From contig NZ_LGIA01000161.1 of the NCBI RefSeq assembly GCF_001270965.1, positions 1-64,000 on the forward strand: 64,000 nucleotides of DNA. The letters are read 5' to 3'. Each line of letters starts with the position of its first letter. Within the stretch, counting starts at the first letter, position 1. Positions 44,422-52,089 of this stretch are shown here, piece after piece. This stretch comes from Sunxiuqinia dokdonensis. Lineage in GTDB: Bacteria; Bacteroidota; Bacteroidia; Bacteroidales; Prolixibacteraceae. The translations under genes were made by a program, and so were the position numbers. The notes under the pieces were generated by a model. The model was not told where the DNA came from and did not search any database. It saw nothing but the letters and a program-made list of their open reading frames with translations.

Positions 44422-44616
44422 CGGAAGAGCGATCAGACCACACGGAAATGGGAAAAACGTGACGGAAGAGCCATTTGACCAGACGGAAAAGGAAAAAACC
44501 AGACGGAAGAGCGATCCAACCGCACGGAAATGGAAAAAACCAGACGGAAATGCCATTCAACCAGGTCAAATACCATTTCCGTCTGGTTTTTGGTGTTTCC
44601 GTCCGGTTTTCAGGAT
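44422..44616. repeat. Alternating 21/20-bp tandem array ending in inverted units
   Basis: Units begin with CGGAA at 44422, 44443, 44463, 44484, 44504, 44525 and 44545, with lengths alternating 21,20,21,20,21,20,21. The 21-mers read CGGAAGAGCGATCAGACCAC-like and the 20-mers CGGAAATGGAAAAAACCAGA-like. After 44565 two units continue in the opposite orientation (TTTCCGTCTGG, TTTCCGTCCGG). The unit is thus a 41-bp pair. Confidence 0.85.
44535..44591 (-). terminator. 18-bp hairpin downstream of the OmpA-like gene
   Basis: AAAAACCAGACGGAAATG (44535-44552) and CATTTCCGTCTGGTTTTT (44574-44591) are perfect complements with a 21-base loop. T tracts on both strands make it a likely bidirectional terminator formed from the inverted array units, 37 bases past the OmpA-like gene stop. 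Confidence 0.7.
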
Positions 44617-44627
44617 TAACTTTCGCT

Positions 44628-45530
44628 TTAGTTCGCGTTCAGCAACTGCATGATTTCATCCAGTTTTGGAGAAAGAATAATTTCGGTTCGGCGGTTGATG
44701 GCTCTGCCTTCGGCAGTGCTGTTTGATGCCTTGGGCGAATATTCTCCTTTGCCCGATGCGGTTAAGCGGGTGGGCGCAATGTTGTGCTCCTCGGTCAAAA
44801 TCCGGACGATGGAGGTCGCACGGGCCACGCTTAAGTCCCAGTTGTCGCGGTAAACAGCCGTTCGAATGGGAATGCTGTCGGTATGGCCTTCAACAAGAAT
44901 ATCAATGTCGCGGTTCTTGTCCAGCACATCGGCCAACAGGTTAATGGCTTCCTTGCCTTTGGATTCGATGGCGGCACTGCCCGATTTAAACAAGAGTTTA
45001 TCGGACATGGAGACGTAAACTTTTCCATTTTTGATTTCAACCGATAATTCATCCGATTGAAAACCCAGCAAGGCATTTCGCAAAGTGTTGTTCAGCCGGT
45101 TGGTAATCGAATCCTGCCGCGCAATCACCTGCTGCAGTTCGTTCAAGGCCCGCTCGCGTTCCTCAATCAACCTTTCTTTTTCTTCCAATTCATTCGATTT
45201 TTGCTGCAATGCCCGGTTGTATTGTTCCGACTGCGACAGATTCTCCCCAACCAGGTTATTGTACTTGCGCTCCACGTCTTCGATGGTTTGATTTAGATCG
45301 GCTATTTCGCCATTCAAATCCGAGATGTTTGATTTCAGCGAAACAATTTCGCGTTCCCTCAGGTCGAGCGTTTGGCAAAGGCTATCCCGCTCGTCTAGGA
45401 GCACGTTTACCCGCCGCGACACAAAAAGATCTTTCTCGGGCTTGGCTTGGCCGCACTGGTAAAATGGTTTGCATGAGCTTGCCAGCAAGGCAAACACGCT
45501 AATCATCAAGATGAGGTTTTTTGCTTTCAT
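44628..45530 (-). CDS. OmpA-family lipoprotein with long coiled coil
   Basis: Envelope protein that probably tethers the outer membrane to peptidoglycan. Lipobox LLASSC (ISVFALLASSCKPFYQC). Residues ~45-150 are a heptad-rich coiled coil (LKSNISDLNGEIADLNQTIE, RALQQKSNELEEKERLIEER). The OmpA C-like peptidoglycan domain follows: DKLLFKSGSAAIESKGKEAI, ILVEGHTDSIPI, LSVARATSIVRIL and AEGRAINRRTEIIL. Start at ATG 45530; an upstream in-frame TTG/ATG reading adds nine residues before the signal. Stand-alone gene. Confidence 0.92.
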   Translation of the reverse strand: MKAKNLILMISVFALLASSCKPFYQCGQAKPEKDLFVSRRVNVLLDERDSLCQTLDLREREIVSLKSNISDLNGEIADLNQTIEDVERKYNNLVGENLSQSEQYNRALQQKSNELEEKERLIEERERALNELQQVIARQDSITNRLNNTLRNALLGFQSDELSVEIKNGKVYVSMSDKLLFKSGSAAIESKGKEAINLLADVLDKNRDIDILVEGHTDSIPIRTAVYRDNWDLSVARATSIVRILTEEHNIAPTRLTASGKGEYSPKASNSTAEGRAINRRTEIILSPKLDEIMQLLNAN

Positions 45531-45729
45531 TTTATGTGAATTAAAGTTTGATATCACTACGCTTCAAATGGCCTTCACGGGTCGAATCGAAAGTCCGCCT
45601 CCCAACTGATAAAAATCAACATACCATACTGTTAAAAGTTCAGTCTGGGGTTGAAGTGGTAATTTTGTCAATCAACCACGGTTAGTGCCTTTGTTTCAAG
45701 CTTTAAACTTGAAACCCAAAGATGAAACT

Positions 45730-45951
45730 TTATTTCTGATATTTTTTAGCCACATCGGGCCGCAGTTGGCGGTTTCCCTTTTGGGCTTTGGGATGGTACG
45801 GACAATGCCTGCAGCCGTTGGCACAGCAGTAGCCGCGCTTAACAAGGAAACTTTCGGTCATCACACGATAGCCTTCGCGGGTCAGGTAATAATCTTCACC
45901 TTCCACGGAATTGTCGTAGCTGTCGAGGAATAAATCATCGAACATTCCCAT
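45730..45951 (-). CDS. DUF5522 small cysteine-rich protein
   Basis: 73 residues with EDYYLTREGYRVMTESFLVK followed by RGYCCANGCRHCPYHP. The four cysteines (CC, C, C) suggest a metal site. The pattern matches DUF5522, which is found in many Bacteroidetes and in plant relatives; function unknown. Seven bases separate it from the ribBA stop on the same strand, so it is likely cotranscribed with ribBA. Confidence 0.82.
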   Translation of the reverse strand: MGMFDDLFLDSYDNSVEGEDYYLTREGYRVMTESFLVKRGYCCANGCRHCPYHPKAQKGNRQLRPDVAKKYQK

Positions 45952-45958
45952 CGCTCAA

Positions 45959-47182
45959 CTAATCGTATTTAAATCGTTGGAGAAAGTGTCCCATGCGATC
46001 GCGCTTGGTCTTAAGGTATCTTTGGTTGTGTTCGTTGGGAGCCACTTCAACCGGAATAATTTCCGTGACTTTCAAACCGTAACCTTCGATTCCCACGCGC
46101 TTGACCGGATTATTGGTCAGCAGTTTCATTTTGTGTACACCCACATTTCTCAAAATTTGGGCGCCCACGCCATAGTCGCGCTCATCGGCCTGAAAACCCA
46201 GATGGATGTTGGCTTCGATGGTGTCGAGCCCTTCGTCTTGTAGTTTGTAGGCGGCAATTTTATTCATCAGGCCAATGCCGCGGCCTTCCTGCATCATGTA
46301 CACCACAACGCCTTTGCCGGCTTTTTCAATCATCTCCATCGATTTATGCAGCTGCTCGCCACATTCGCAACGGTAGGATGCGAAAATATCACCGGTCATA
46401 CAAGATGAGTGCATACGCACCAGAATTTCTTCATTGTCCTCCCAGCTACCTTTAATCAGGGCCACATGCTCGGCTCCGTTCGATTTCTGACGGAAAGGAA
46501 TGATTCGGAAATCGCCATATTTGGTCGGCATCTCCACCTCTTCGCCCTGGTCGATCAAACTTTCCGTTTTCAGCAAATAGGCGATCAGGTCTTTGATTGT
46601 GATGATTTTCAGGTTGAATTTTTCTGCCACCTCCATCAACTCCGGAAGACGAGCCATGGTTCCATCTTCATTCATAATTTCGACAAGCACACCGGCGGGT
46701 TTCATTCCGGCCAAACGCGCCAGATCAACAGCCGCTTCGGTATGTCCGCTACGGCGCAATACGCCACGGTCTTTGGCTTTCAGGGGAAAGATGTGCCCGG
46801 GACGACCCAGTTCTTCCGGATCTGTATTTTCATCCGCCAGTGCCTGTATGGTTTTGGCCCGATCACTGGCCGAAATTCCAGTCGTACAGCCGTGTCCAAT
46901 TAAATCGACCGATACGGTAAAAGGGGTTTGATGCGACGAGGTATTTTTGCCGACCATCAGGTCCAGTTCCAATTCTTCGCAGCGGCTTTCGGTCAGCGGC
47001 ACACAGATTAAACCGCGGCCGTGCGTAGCCATAAAGTTCACCTTTTCCGGGGTAATTAGTTCTGCAGCAGCAATAAAGTCGCCTTCGTTTTCCCGGTCTT
47101 CATCATCAACAACAATAATCAGATCACCTTTTCTGATGGCTTCAATGGCCTCTGGTATCGTATTTAAATTGAACTCGTCCAT
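45959..47182 (-). CDS. ribBA: Bifunctional 3,4-dihydroxy-2-butanone-4-phosphate synthase / GTP cyclohydrolase II
   Basis: Makes both precursors of riboflavin. N-terminal RibB domain (~1-205): [14 protein letters not shown] (acidic active site) and [13 protein letters not shown] with RPGHIFPL and [13 protein letters not shown]-terminal RibA domain (~215-407): [15 protein letters not shown] with zinc cysteines in [15 protein letters not shown], and [13 protein letters not shown]. Start at ATG 47182 ([12 protein letters not shown]); the longer frame begins inside the promoter. A full promoter precedes it. No FMN riboswitch fits in the short leader. Confidence 0.96.
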   Translation of the reverse strand: MDEFNLNTIPEAIEAIRKGDLIIVVDDEDRENEGDFIAAAELITPEKVNFMATHGRGLICVPLTESRCEELELDLMVGKNTSSHQTPFTVSVDLIGHGCTTGISASDRAKTIQALADENTDPEELGRPGHIFPLKAKDRGVLRRSGHTEAAVDLARLAGMKPAGVLVEIMNEDGTMARLPELMEVAEKFNLKIITIKDLIAYLLKTESLIDQGEEVEMPTKYGDFRIIPFRQKSNGAEHVALIKGSWEDNEEILVRMHSSCMTGDIFASYRCECGEQLHKSMEMIEKAGKGVVVYMMQEGRGIGLMNKIAAYKLQDEGLDTIEANIHLGFQADERDYGVGAQILRNVGVHKMKLLTNNPVKRVGIEGYGLKVTEIIPVEVAPNEHNQRYLKTKRDRMGHFLQRFKYD

Positions 47183-47212
47183 TATAATTATCTGGTTTCC
47201 AAAATGCAGGTG

Positions 47213-47242
47213 CAAAACTACGGAAAATTATCGATTTACAAA
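47213..47242 (-). promoter_or_regulatory. Promoter of ribBA
   Basis: On the minus strand TTTG (47239-47242), 18 bases, then TAGTTTTG (47213-47220): a complete Bacteroidetes -33/-7 promoter, 31 bases before the ribBA ATG. Confidence 0.65.
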
Positions 47243-47249
47243 TGACAAA

Positions 47250-48443
47250 TTACACCTTCGCGCGTTTTGCTTTTTCCCATACAACCGATTGTCCGCCTTT
47301 GAGGTAGCGGACGATTCCAACAATCGAAGCGTAATTCATGGCTACAAAATAAAAAGGAATAAAAAAGAGTTTGAAGCGGATTTTCCTGTTCTCGAACAAC
47401 CACCCGACACCCGCGATAAGATACATCAGTGCCTGAATATAAAAGAGAACGGTGTAAACGTCCAGGCTCTGCCAACTTTGCTGCTCGCACAATATGAAAA
47501 AATTGATAACAAAGAGCAGGAATAGGGCGAATGGCGCAAGGGTCCATCGCAGTACTTTATGCGAGAAGAACTGAAAGCTCAGCCATCCGTAGCGCCAGGG
47601 ATTGAGCAAATGAGCCAACCGACCGATGCTTTGAACGCCGCCGGCTGCGATTCGTGTTTTACGCTTGAACTCTTCGCGGATCCCGGCCGAAGCAGTTTCA
47701 GTGGCATAAGCTTGGGGTGCGTAGGCAATCCGATGGCCTTTGGCTGCAATGCGAAGTGAAATCATCAGATCATCGAGCACGGTGTCGGGCTCCAGTGTTT
47801 GGAAAAGCGGGGTGCGGATGGCAAACAGTTCGCCGGCTGCGCCCACAGCTGTATGGAGGTGGGCATCCATCTGCTTGATAAACGACTCCAACCGCCAATA
47901 CAATCCTTCGCCCGAGGCAGTCGCTGTGTCCTGATCTTTTTCAACAATCCGCTTCTCACCTGCCACACAACCCGTATTTGGATCTTCAAACTGCCGGACA
48001 ATTTCAAGGATGGCATTCTCAGCGATAAGGGTGTTGCTATCGGAGAACACCACCAACGGCGCTTTCACAAATGACATCCCACGGTTTATGGCCTGTGCTT
48101 TTCCCTGTCGTTCCGGAAGGTGTTCTACCTGCAATCGGGGGTGTTTTCTAAGCAAATCAACGGTTCCGTCGTTCGATCCATCGGTGATCCACAAATGCTG
48201 AATTTTGTCTTTCGGGTAGTTTAGCTTGAAGGAGTTTTGTACTTTCTGTTCGGCAATTTCAAGCTCGTTGTAAGCCGTCACAAAGAGGCAAACTTTCGGC
48301 AATTCTTCTACATCCAGCGTAGGAAGTGTTTGCTGCCCAACAATTGCTTGCTTGATTTTGGCCAATCCCCACACCACGACAGCATAGCCCGGATAGGTGT
48401 AAACAACAACAAGCAACAATATCAAAAAGACAATTTCAAGCAT
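47250..48443 (-). CDS. Membrane glycosyltransferase family 2
   Basis: Polysaccharide synthase of the GT2 type. An N-terminal helix (MLEIVFLILLLVVVYTYPGY) is followed by the GT-A domain: VCLFVTAYNELEIAEQKVQN, LWITDGSNDGTVDLLRKHPR, VVFSDSNTLIAENAILEIVR (DxD-like), VLDDLMISLRIAAKGHRIAY and RKTRIAAGGVQSI (QxxRW-like). Four C-terminal helices close it. It overlaps the GT4 gene by eight bases and forms an operon with it and the LptF/G permease, pointing to synthesis of a surface glycan or LPS part. Confidence 0.9.
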   Translation of the reverse strand: MLEIVFLILLLVVVYTYPGYAVVVWGLAKIKQAIVGQQTLPTLDVEELPKVCLFVTAYNELEIAEQKVQNSFKLNYPKDKIQHLWITDGSNDGTVDLLRKHPRLQVEHLPERQGKAQAINRGMSFVKAPLVVFSDSNTLIAENAILEIVRQFEDPNTGCVAGEKRIVEKDQDTATASGEGLYWRLESFIKQMDAHLHTAVGAAGELFAIRTPLFQTLEPDTVLDDLMISLRIAAKGHRIAYAPQAYATETASAGIREEFKRKTRIAAGGVQSIGRLAHLLNPWRYGWLSFQFFSHKVLRWTLAPFALFLLFVINFFILCEQQSWQSLDVYTVLFYIQALMYLIAGVGWLFENRKIRFKLFFIPFYFVAMNYASIVGIVRYLKGGQSVVWEKAKRAKV

Positions 48444-49641
48444 TCAGGTATTGCTTATAAAAGTCGGTTAACGATTCGGCAATGGCCAGGTTGTCAAATT
48501 TATCGTGAATAAAATCGATGGCATTTTTACAGAGTTGGTCGTAGAGGTCGCGGTCTTCAATCAAGTTGCTCACCGCCTGAATAAACTCGTCGGCTTCGTC
48601 GGCCAGCAAGATGTGTTTGCCCTTTTCAACAGCAATACCTTCGGCACCAATACCGGTTGACACAATGGCTTTGCCAAGCGCCAGCCCCTCGATAATCTTC
48701 ACCCGCATCCCGCTTCCCGAGAGCAAGGGAGCAACCATAATGGCTTTGGAATTCATAAAAGCATAGGCATCTTCAATTTCACCCAAAAAAACCACATTTT
48801 TATATTGAAGTTTCGATTGCAGCCAGTCCGGTGCATTTCTTCCGGCCACAAAAAATTTGAGCTGCGGGTATTTTTGCTGGAGCTTCGGCCAGCAGTTTTC
48901 CAAAAACCACAGCAATCCTTCCTGGTTTGGCGCCCAATCCAGCGCACCAAGGTGAAAAACCGATGGGTATTCGAGCTGTCCGGCTTTGGGCACCAGGGTG
49001 GCCAAATCAATCCCAGTCTGGGTGGTGTGCCGGGGTTTGGTATTCCCAAGTTGGTCGAGCAAATCGCCATCCCGGTCAGTAATCGGAACCAAAACATCAT
49101 AGCTGTTTAAGTAACTTATTTCGAACTTTTTGATCCGACTAGCGAGTAACTTCAGATAGATACTCCGGAAGCCCGGCGTGACCGCAGCGGTACGCTCCCA
49201 TATTTCGTGCTCCACATTGTGCGCCCGATAGGAGATCAATGCTTTGGAATGTTTGCGAATCAACGGAATATAGGGGCAAAGATAAAGGCCTTCAAGCTGA
49301 ATGAGATCGAAGGTTTTCGCTTGCAGCAAGTCAGCCAGTTTCCGGCTAAACTGACGGGATATAAACCGACTGGCATTGTAGGGTAAGTTTGAAAACAGCA
49401 AGTTGCCCAACAGGCCGATGGTTGTAATTCTTGCCGAAACATCAATCAGTTCAAAATGCATCCTTTCCTTCAGGTCATGCGGAATTTCATCGATGGTGAT
49501 GTGGTGCTTTTTTGTATTCATGGCCAAAACATGCACATCGTGGCCTAAAAGCGTAAAACCTTTCGACATGGTTAAGGTAGCAATGGCACCGCCATCCTTC
49601 GGGGGCCAGGGAACCTTGTTGCACACCTGGAGAATTCGCAT
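48436..49641 (-). CDS. Glycosyltransferase family 4
   Basis: GT-B fold transferase, ~401 residues. N-terminal MRILQVCNKVPWPPKDGGAI with GHDVHVLAMN; C-terminal nucleotide-sugar domain with SVFHLGALDWAPNQEGLLWF, FFVAGRNAPDWL, VVFLGEIEDAYAFMNSKAIM and MVAPLLSGSGMRVKIIEGLA (EX7E-like region) plus AIVSTGIGAEGI. ATG 49641 is one base after the permease stop (49643); longer frames run into that gene. Sugar specificity unknown. Confidence 0.9.
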   Translation of the reverse strand: MRILQVCNKVPWPPKDGGAIATLTMSKGFTLLGHDVHVLAMNTKKHHITIDEIPHDLKERMHFELIDVSARITTIGLLGNLLFSNLPYNASRFISRQFSRKLADLLQAKTFDLIQLEGLYLCPYIPLIRKHSKALISYRAHNVEHEIWERTAAVTPGFRSIYLKLLASRIKKFEISYLNSYDVLVPITDRDGDLLDQLGNTKPRHTTQTGIDLATLVPKAGQLEYPSVFHLGALDWAPNQEGLLWFLENCWPKLQQKYPQLKFFVAGRNAPDWLQSKLQYKNVVFLGEIEDAYAFMNSKAIMVAPLLSGSGMRVKIIEGLALGKAIVSTGIGAEGIAVEKGKHILLADEADEFIQAVSNLIEDRDLYDQLCKNAIDFIHDKFDNLAIAESLTDFYKQYLNA

Positions 49642-49642
49642 A

Positions 49643-51124
49643 CTAATGGGTTTCGGTTTTTTCTTTTCTTTTGAATAAAAACCCGAACAAACGTTTGATG
49701 TTGTGTTCGTAGGTCTCAAGGTTTAACAAACCTGAATCGTTCGCTGACTTGTAGGTCAGGAAGATGCCAAGTGGCAAAAAGAGCAGGGTTGAAAACCACA
49801 TGCCGGTAGACATGTTCCAGAGATCTTCGCGAGCAAATTTTTCGCCCGAAATGGAAACCATGTAATAGGTAATGAACATGAGAATGGAAACAACAACCGG
49901 CATTCCAAGCCCGCCTTTCCGAATAATAGCCCCAAGGGGTGCGCCAATAAAGAAGAAAATAAGACAGGCCACCGACCAAGTGAACTTTTTGTGCTTTTCC
50001 ATGGTCAGCTTATTGATGAATGTTTTTCGATTGTAAAGCTCATGGAGATTCTGATTAATCGTTTGGTGGTTCGACCGGGCCTGGCTAATGGCCATGCTGA
50101 TCACTTCATTCTGAACATGGGGCTCCAGCGAATGGTAGATGGAATCGAAATTCACCAGCGTATCGGGCGTTGCGCGATAATCTTTCTTTAGCGAATCGGT
50201 GGGTTGGGTCATAAAATTTACCGCATCGTTCAGTGGTTTGGGATAAGTCATCGAAACGGCAAAACGCCTGACCCGGGCCTTAAAGTCGGTGTAAAAGGAG
50301 TCTTCCTGGTGAGTCAGCTGATCCAGATTCATCATTTTGTACTGGCTTCGCATTCGGTTTTCATCGGTTCGCTGGAAGTCAAATCCTTCCAACGAGATTG
50401 TGACGACCTCCTTGCCAAACGTTTCACGGCGGAATGGAAACGTCCGGTCTTTACCCCGCTTGTTTGGATCCATGTTGGTAGCCGATTGTCCGTTGTACAG
50501 GGTCATGACCATGTACTTTTTGTCTTCTGAAATTCTCATGAATCCTGAATCGGCAACCGTGACGTTGGTGTTGCCTTTGTTGTCGGTGTGATCGTAAATC
50601 AACAGCCCATAAAGCATGTTGTTTTTGTTGCTTTTGCGATCAACTTTAATGCTGTAGCCGTCAATTTCGTTTGAAAAAACGCCCTCGGAAATAACCATCT
50701 CAGGCTTTTGGTTCTTGACACTCACGAGCAAAGCGCCAAACTTAAGATTGGTTTTTGGCAAAATATTATTTGAAAAGTAAAAAGCAAAGAAGGTTAAAGC
50801 AACGGCAACAACAATCAGCGGACGCATAATGCGAAAAAGCGAAATCCCCGACGCCTTAATGGCCACCAGCTCGTAGTTTTCACCAAGATTGCCAAAAGTC
50901 ATAATCGATGCTAAAAGCATGGCCAGAGGAAAAGCCATGGGAATCAGCGCGAAGGACGCGTAAAGCAGCAGTTCGGCCACAATATTCCACTCCAGTCCTT
51001 TGCCAACCATGTCGTCGATGTATTTCCACAGAAACTGCATGAGCAGGACAAACACAACGATGAAAAAGGTCATCAGAAATGGCCCGAAAAAAGTTTTTAA
51101 TACAAATAGGTGCAGTCGCTTCAT
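49643..51124 (-). CDS. LptF/LptG family permease
   Basis: Inner membrane subunit of the LPS exporter (YjgP/YjgQ family). N-terminal block of three helices with FLMTFFIVVFVLLMQFLWKY and MAFPLAMLLASIMTFGNLGE, a periplasmic jutting domain (~110-370), then three more helices (ACLIFFFIGAPLGAIIRKGG, VVVSILMFITYYMVSI). The GAPLGAIIRKGGLG motif is typical. It uses ATP hydrolysis by LptB to move LPS from the membrane to the Lpt bridge. 493 residues, longer than the E. coli proteins, as is usual in this phylum. First gene of an operon with GT4 and GT2. Confidence 0.92.
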   Translation of the reverse strand: MKRLHLFVLKTFFGPFLMTFFIVVFVLLMQFLWKYIDDMVGKGLEWNIVAELLLYASFALIPMAFPLAMLLASIMTFGNLGENYELVAIKASGISLFRIMRPLIVVAVALTFFAFYFSNNILPKTNLKFGALLVSVKNQKPEMVISEGVFSNEIDGYSIKVDRKSNKNNMLYGLLIYDHTDNKGNTNVTVADSGFMRISEDKKYMVMTLYNGQSATNMDPNKRGKDRTFPFRRETFGKEVVTISLEGFDFQRTDENRMRSQYKMMNLDQLTHQEDSFYTDFKARVRRFAVSMTYPKPLNDAVNFMTQPTDSLKKDYRATPDTLVNFDSIYHSLEPHVQNEVISMAISQARSNHQTINQNLHELYNRKTFINKLTMEKHKKFTWSVACLIFFFIGAPLGAIIRKGGLGMPVVVSILMFITYYMVSISGEKFAREDLWNMSTGMWFSTLLFLPLGIFLTYKSANDSGLLNLETYEHNIKRLFGFLFKRKEKTETH

Positions 51125-51146
51125 AATCTGTTTTTGGAAACGAATA

Positions 51147-51154
51147 CAAAGCTA
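51147..51154 (-). promoter_or_regulatory. Promoter -7 box of the LptF/GT operon
   Basis: Minus strand TAGCTTTG, full match to TAnnTTTG, 23 bases before the permease ATG. Confidence 0.5.
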
Positions 51155-51187
51155 AGTTATTTTGGAGAAATAGAAAGTTAAAATCAC

Positions 51188-51565
51188 TTAACAGCCGAGG
51201 ATGTGTTTCAGGTCAGCAATCTGCGAATTCCACAATCCGGAGGTCTCTTCAGCTTCGTCTTCATCCGAACAATCAATTACAATCAGCGAAACATCGCCTG
51301 TCAACTCGTCTTTGGTAATTCTAAACTCGAAATAGCTGTCTTCTTCATCGACCCAATTAAAGCGAACCATCCGATCGTCCTTTTGCAGTGTCTTTTCCGC
51401 CTGTTGTTCGCTTCCTTCCCAAACAAAGGTGTAAAGATTGCCTTTCACCCGAACATCATCGGCAAACCACTCGGCCAAGCCCGAAGCCGTACTCAGCCTG
51501 TTAAACAACACCTTAGGCGAACAATTAATTGGATATTCCAGTCGAATTTTAGCTTTTTCTGACAT
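51188..51565 (-). CDS. START-like (SRPBCC/AHSA1-type) domain protein
   Basis: Small protein with a START-like fold of unknown ligand. IRLEYPINCSPKVLFNRLST followed by GLAEWFADDVRVKGNLYTFV-type sequence and MVRFNWVDEEDSYFEFRITK is characteristic of the Bacteroidetes START-like family. The C-terminal helix is LWNSQIADLKHILG. ATG 51565 (MSEKAKI) is used; ATG 51577 is also possible. Divergent from the tRNA gene. Confidence 0.85.
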   Translation of the reverse strand: MSEKAKIRLEYPINCSPKVLFNRLSTASGLAEWFADDVRVKGNLYTFVWEGSEQQAEKTLQKDDRMVRFNWVDEEDSYFEFRITKDELTGDVSLIVIDCSDEDEAEETSGLWNSQIADLKHILGC

Positions 51566-51779
51566 CGGGTTTTTCATTTTGTGCAATATAGGGAATCTGC
51601 TCCAATATAGCAATCCGTTGGAAATTCACCAAGTAAAAATTCCAATCTTTCCTGTACTTTTGTTCTGTTCATCATTGGATCTTCGATGAATACAGGATGA
51701 ACAAACAGCCTTGTCACATTTTTTGTTTTAAGAATCGATAAAAATTTAGGTTTGGCTTATGGCGACAAAAAATAAATAC

Positions 51780-51787
51780 TATATTTG
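51780..51787 (+). promoter_or_regulatory. Promoter -7 box of the tRNA gene
   Basis: TATATTTG, full match to TAnnTTTG, 17 bases before the tRNA. TTTGG at 51751 is the nearest -33 candidate but is somewhat far. Confidence 0.5.
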
Positions 51788-51804
51788 CAACCGCAAAAAT
51801 GAAT

Positions 51805-51878
51805 GGCGAGGTAGCTCAGCTGGTTAGAGCGCATGATTCATAATCATGAGGTCGGCGGTTCAAGCCCGCCTCTCGCTA
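51805..51878 (+). tRNA. tRNA-Met (CAU)
   Basis: Cloverleaf read by hand: acceptor GGCGAGG with TCTCGCT (two G-U pairs), D arm GCTCAGCTGGTTAGAGC, anticodon arm CATGA-TTCATAA-TCATG with anticodon CAT at 51839-51841, T arm GGCGG-TTCAAGC-CCGCC, discriminator A. CCA is not encoded. The anticodon stem lacks the three G-C pairs of initiators, so elongator Met; a lysidine tRNA-Ile2 cannot be excluded by eye. Confidence 0.92.
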
Positions 51879-51888
51879 CTTGATAATA

Positions 51889-51924
51889 AAGGAGTTACAA
51901 AGATAGAATTTGTAGCTCCTTTTT
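51889..51924 (+). terminator. Terminator of the tRNA gene
   Basis: AAGGAGTTACAAA (51889-51901) pairs with TTTGTAGCTCCTT (51909-51921) with one G-U pair, then T-run. Confidence 0.85.
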
Positions 51925-52089
51925 ATTTGCATGTAATTTGCACACAGGTACGCACATAAAATGATTAGTGGATTGGCAATTCAAATTCGTCTGTTGATGC
52001 CTGAAAGACAAAAGCTTCAACAACAATTCAGTGCTTTTACTTTCAATAGGAAATGGATTGTAAAAACACCGACATACTGCAGCCTTTTT
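51925..52089. other. Possible integration scar after tRNA-Met
   Basis: Sequence such as ATTTGCATGTAATTTGCACA and TACGCACATAAAATG resembles the region before tyrosine-recombinase genes of elements that insert at tRNA 3' ends. The short frame that follows has no recombinase motif. Only a suggestion. Confidence 0.25.

Larger units (their letters stand above)
44230..44627. other. Gap with tandem array and bidirectional hairpin
   Basis: Right half is the 20/21-bp repeat array; left half (44230-44400) should carry the promoter of the thioredoxin-like gene, but I see no clear box. Confidence 0.5.

Noticed and set aside
44459-44726. Short frames across the CGGAA array
   Set aside because: They are translations of the repeat with no start signal or family features.
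47183-47249. FMN riboswitch before ribBA
   Set aside because: The leader after the predicted promoter is only about 25 bases, too short for an RFN element.
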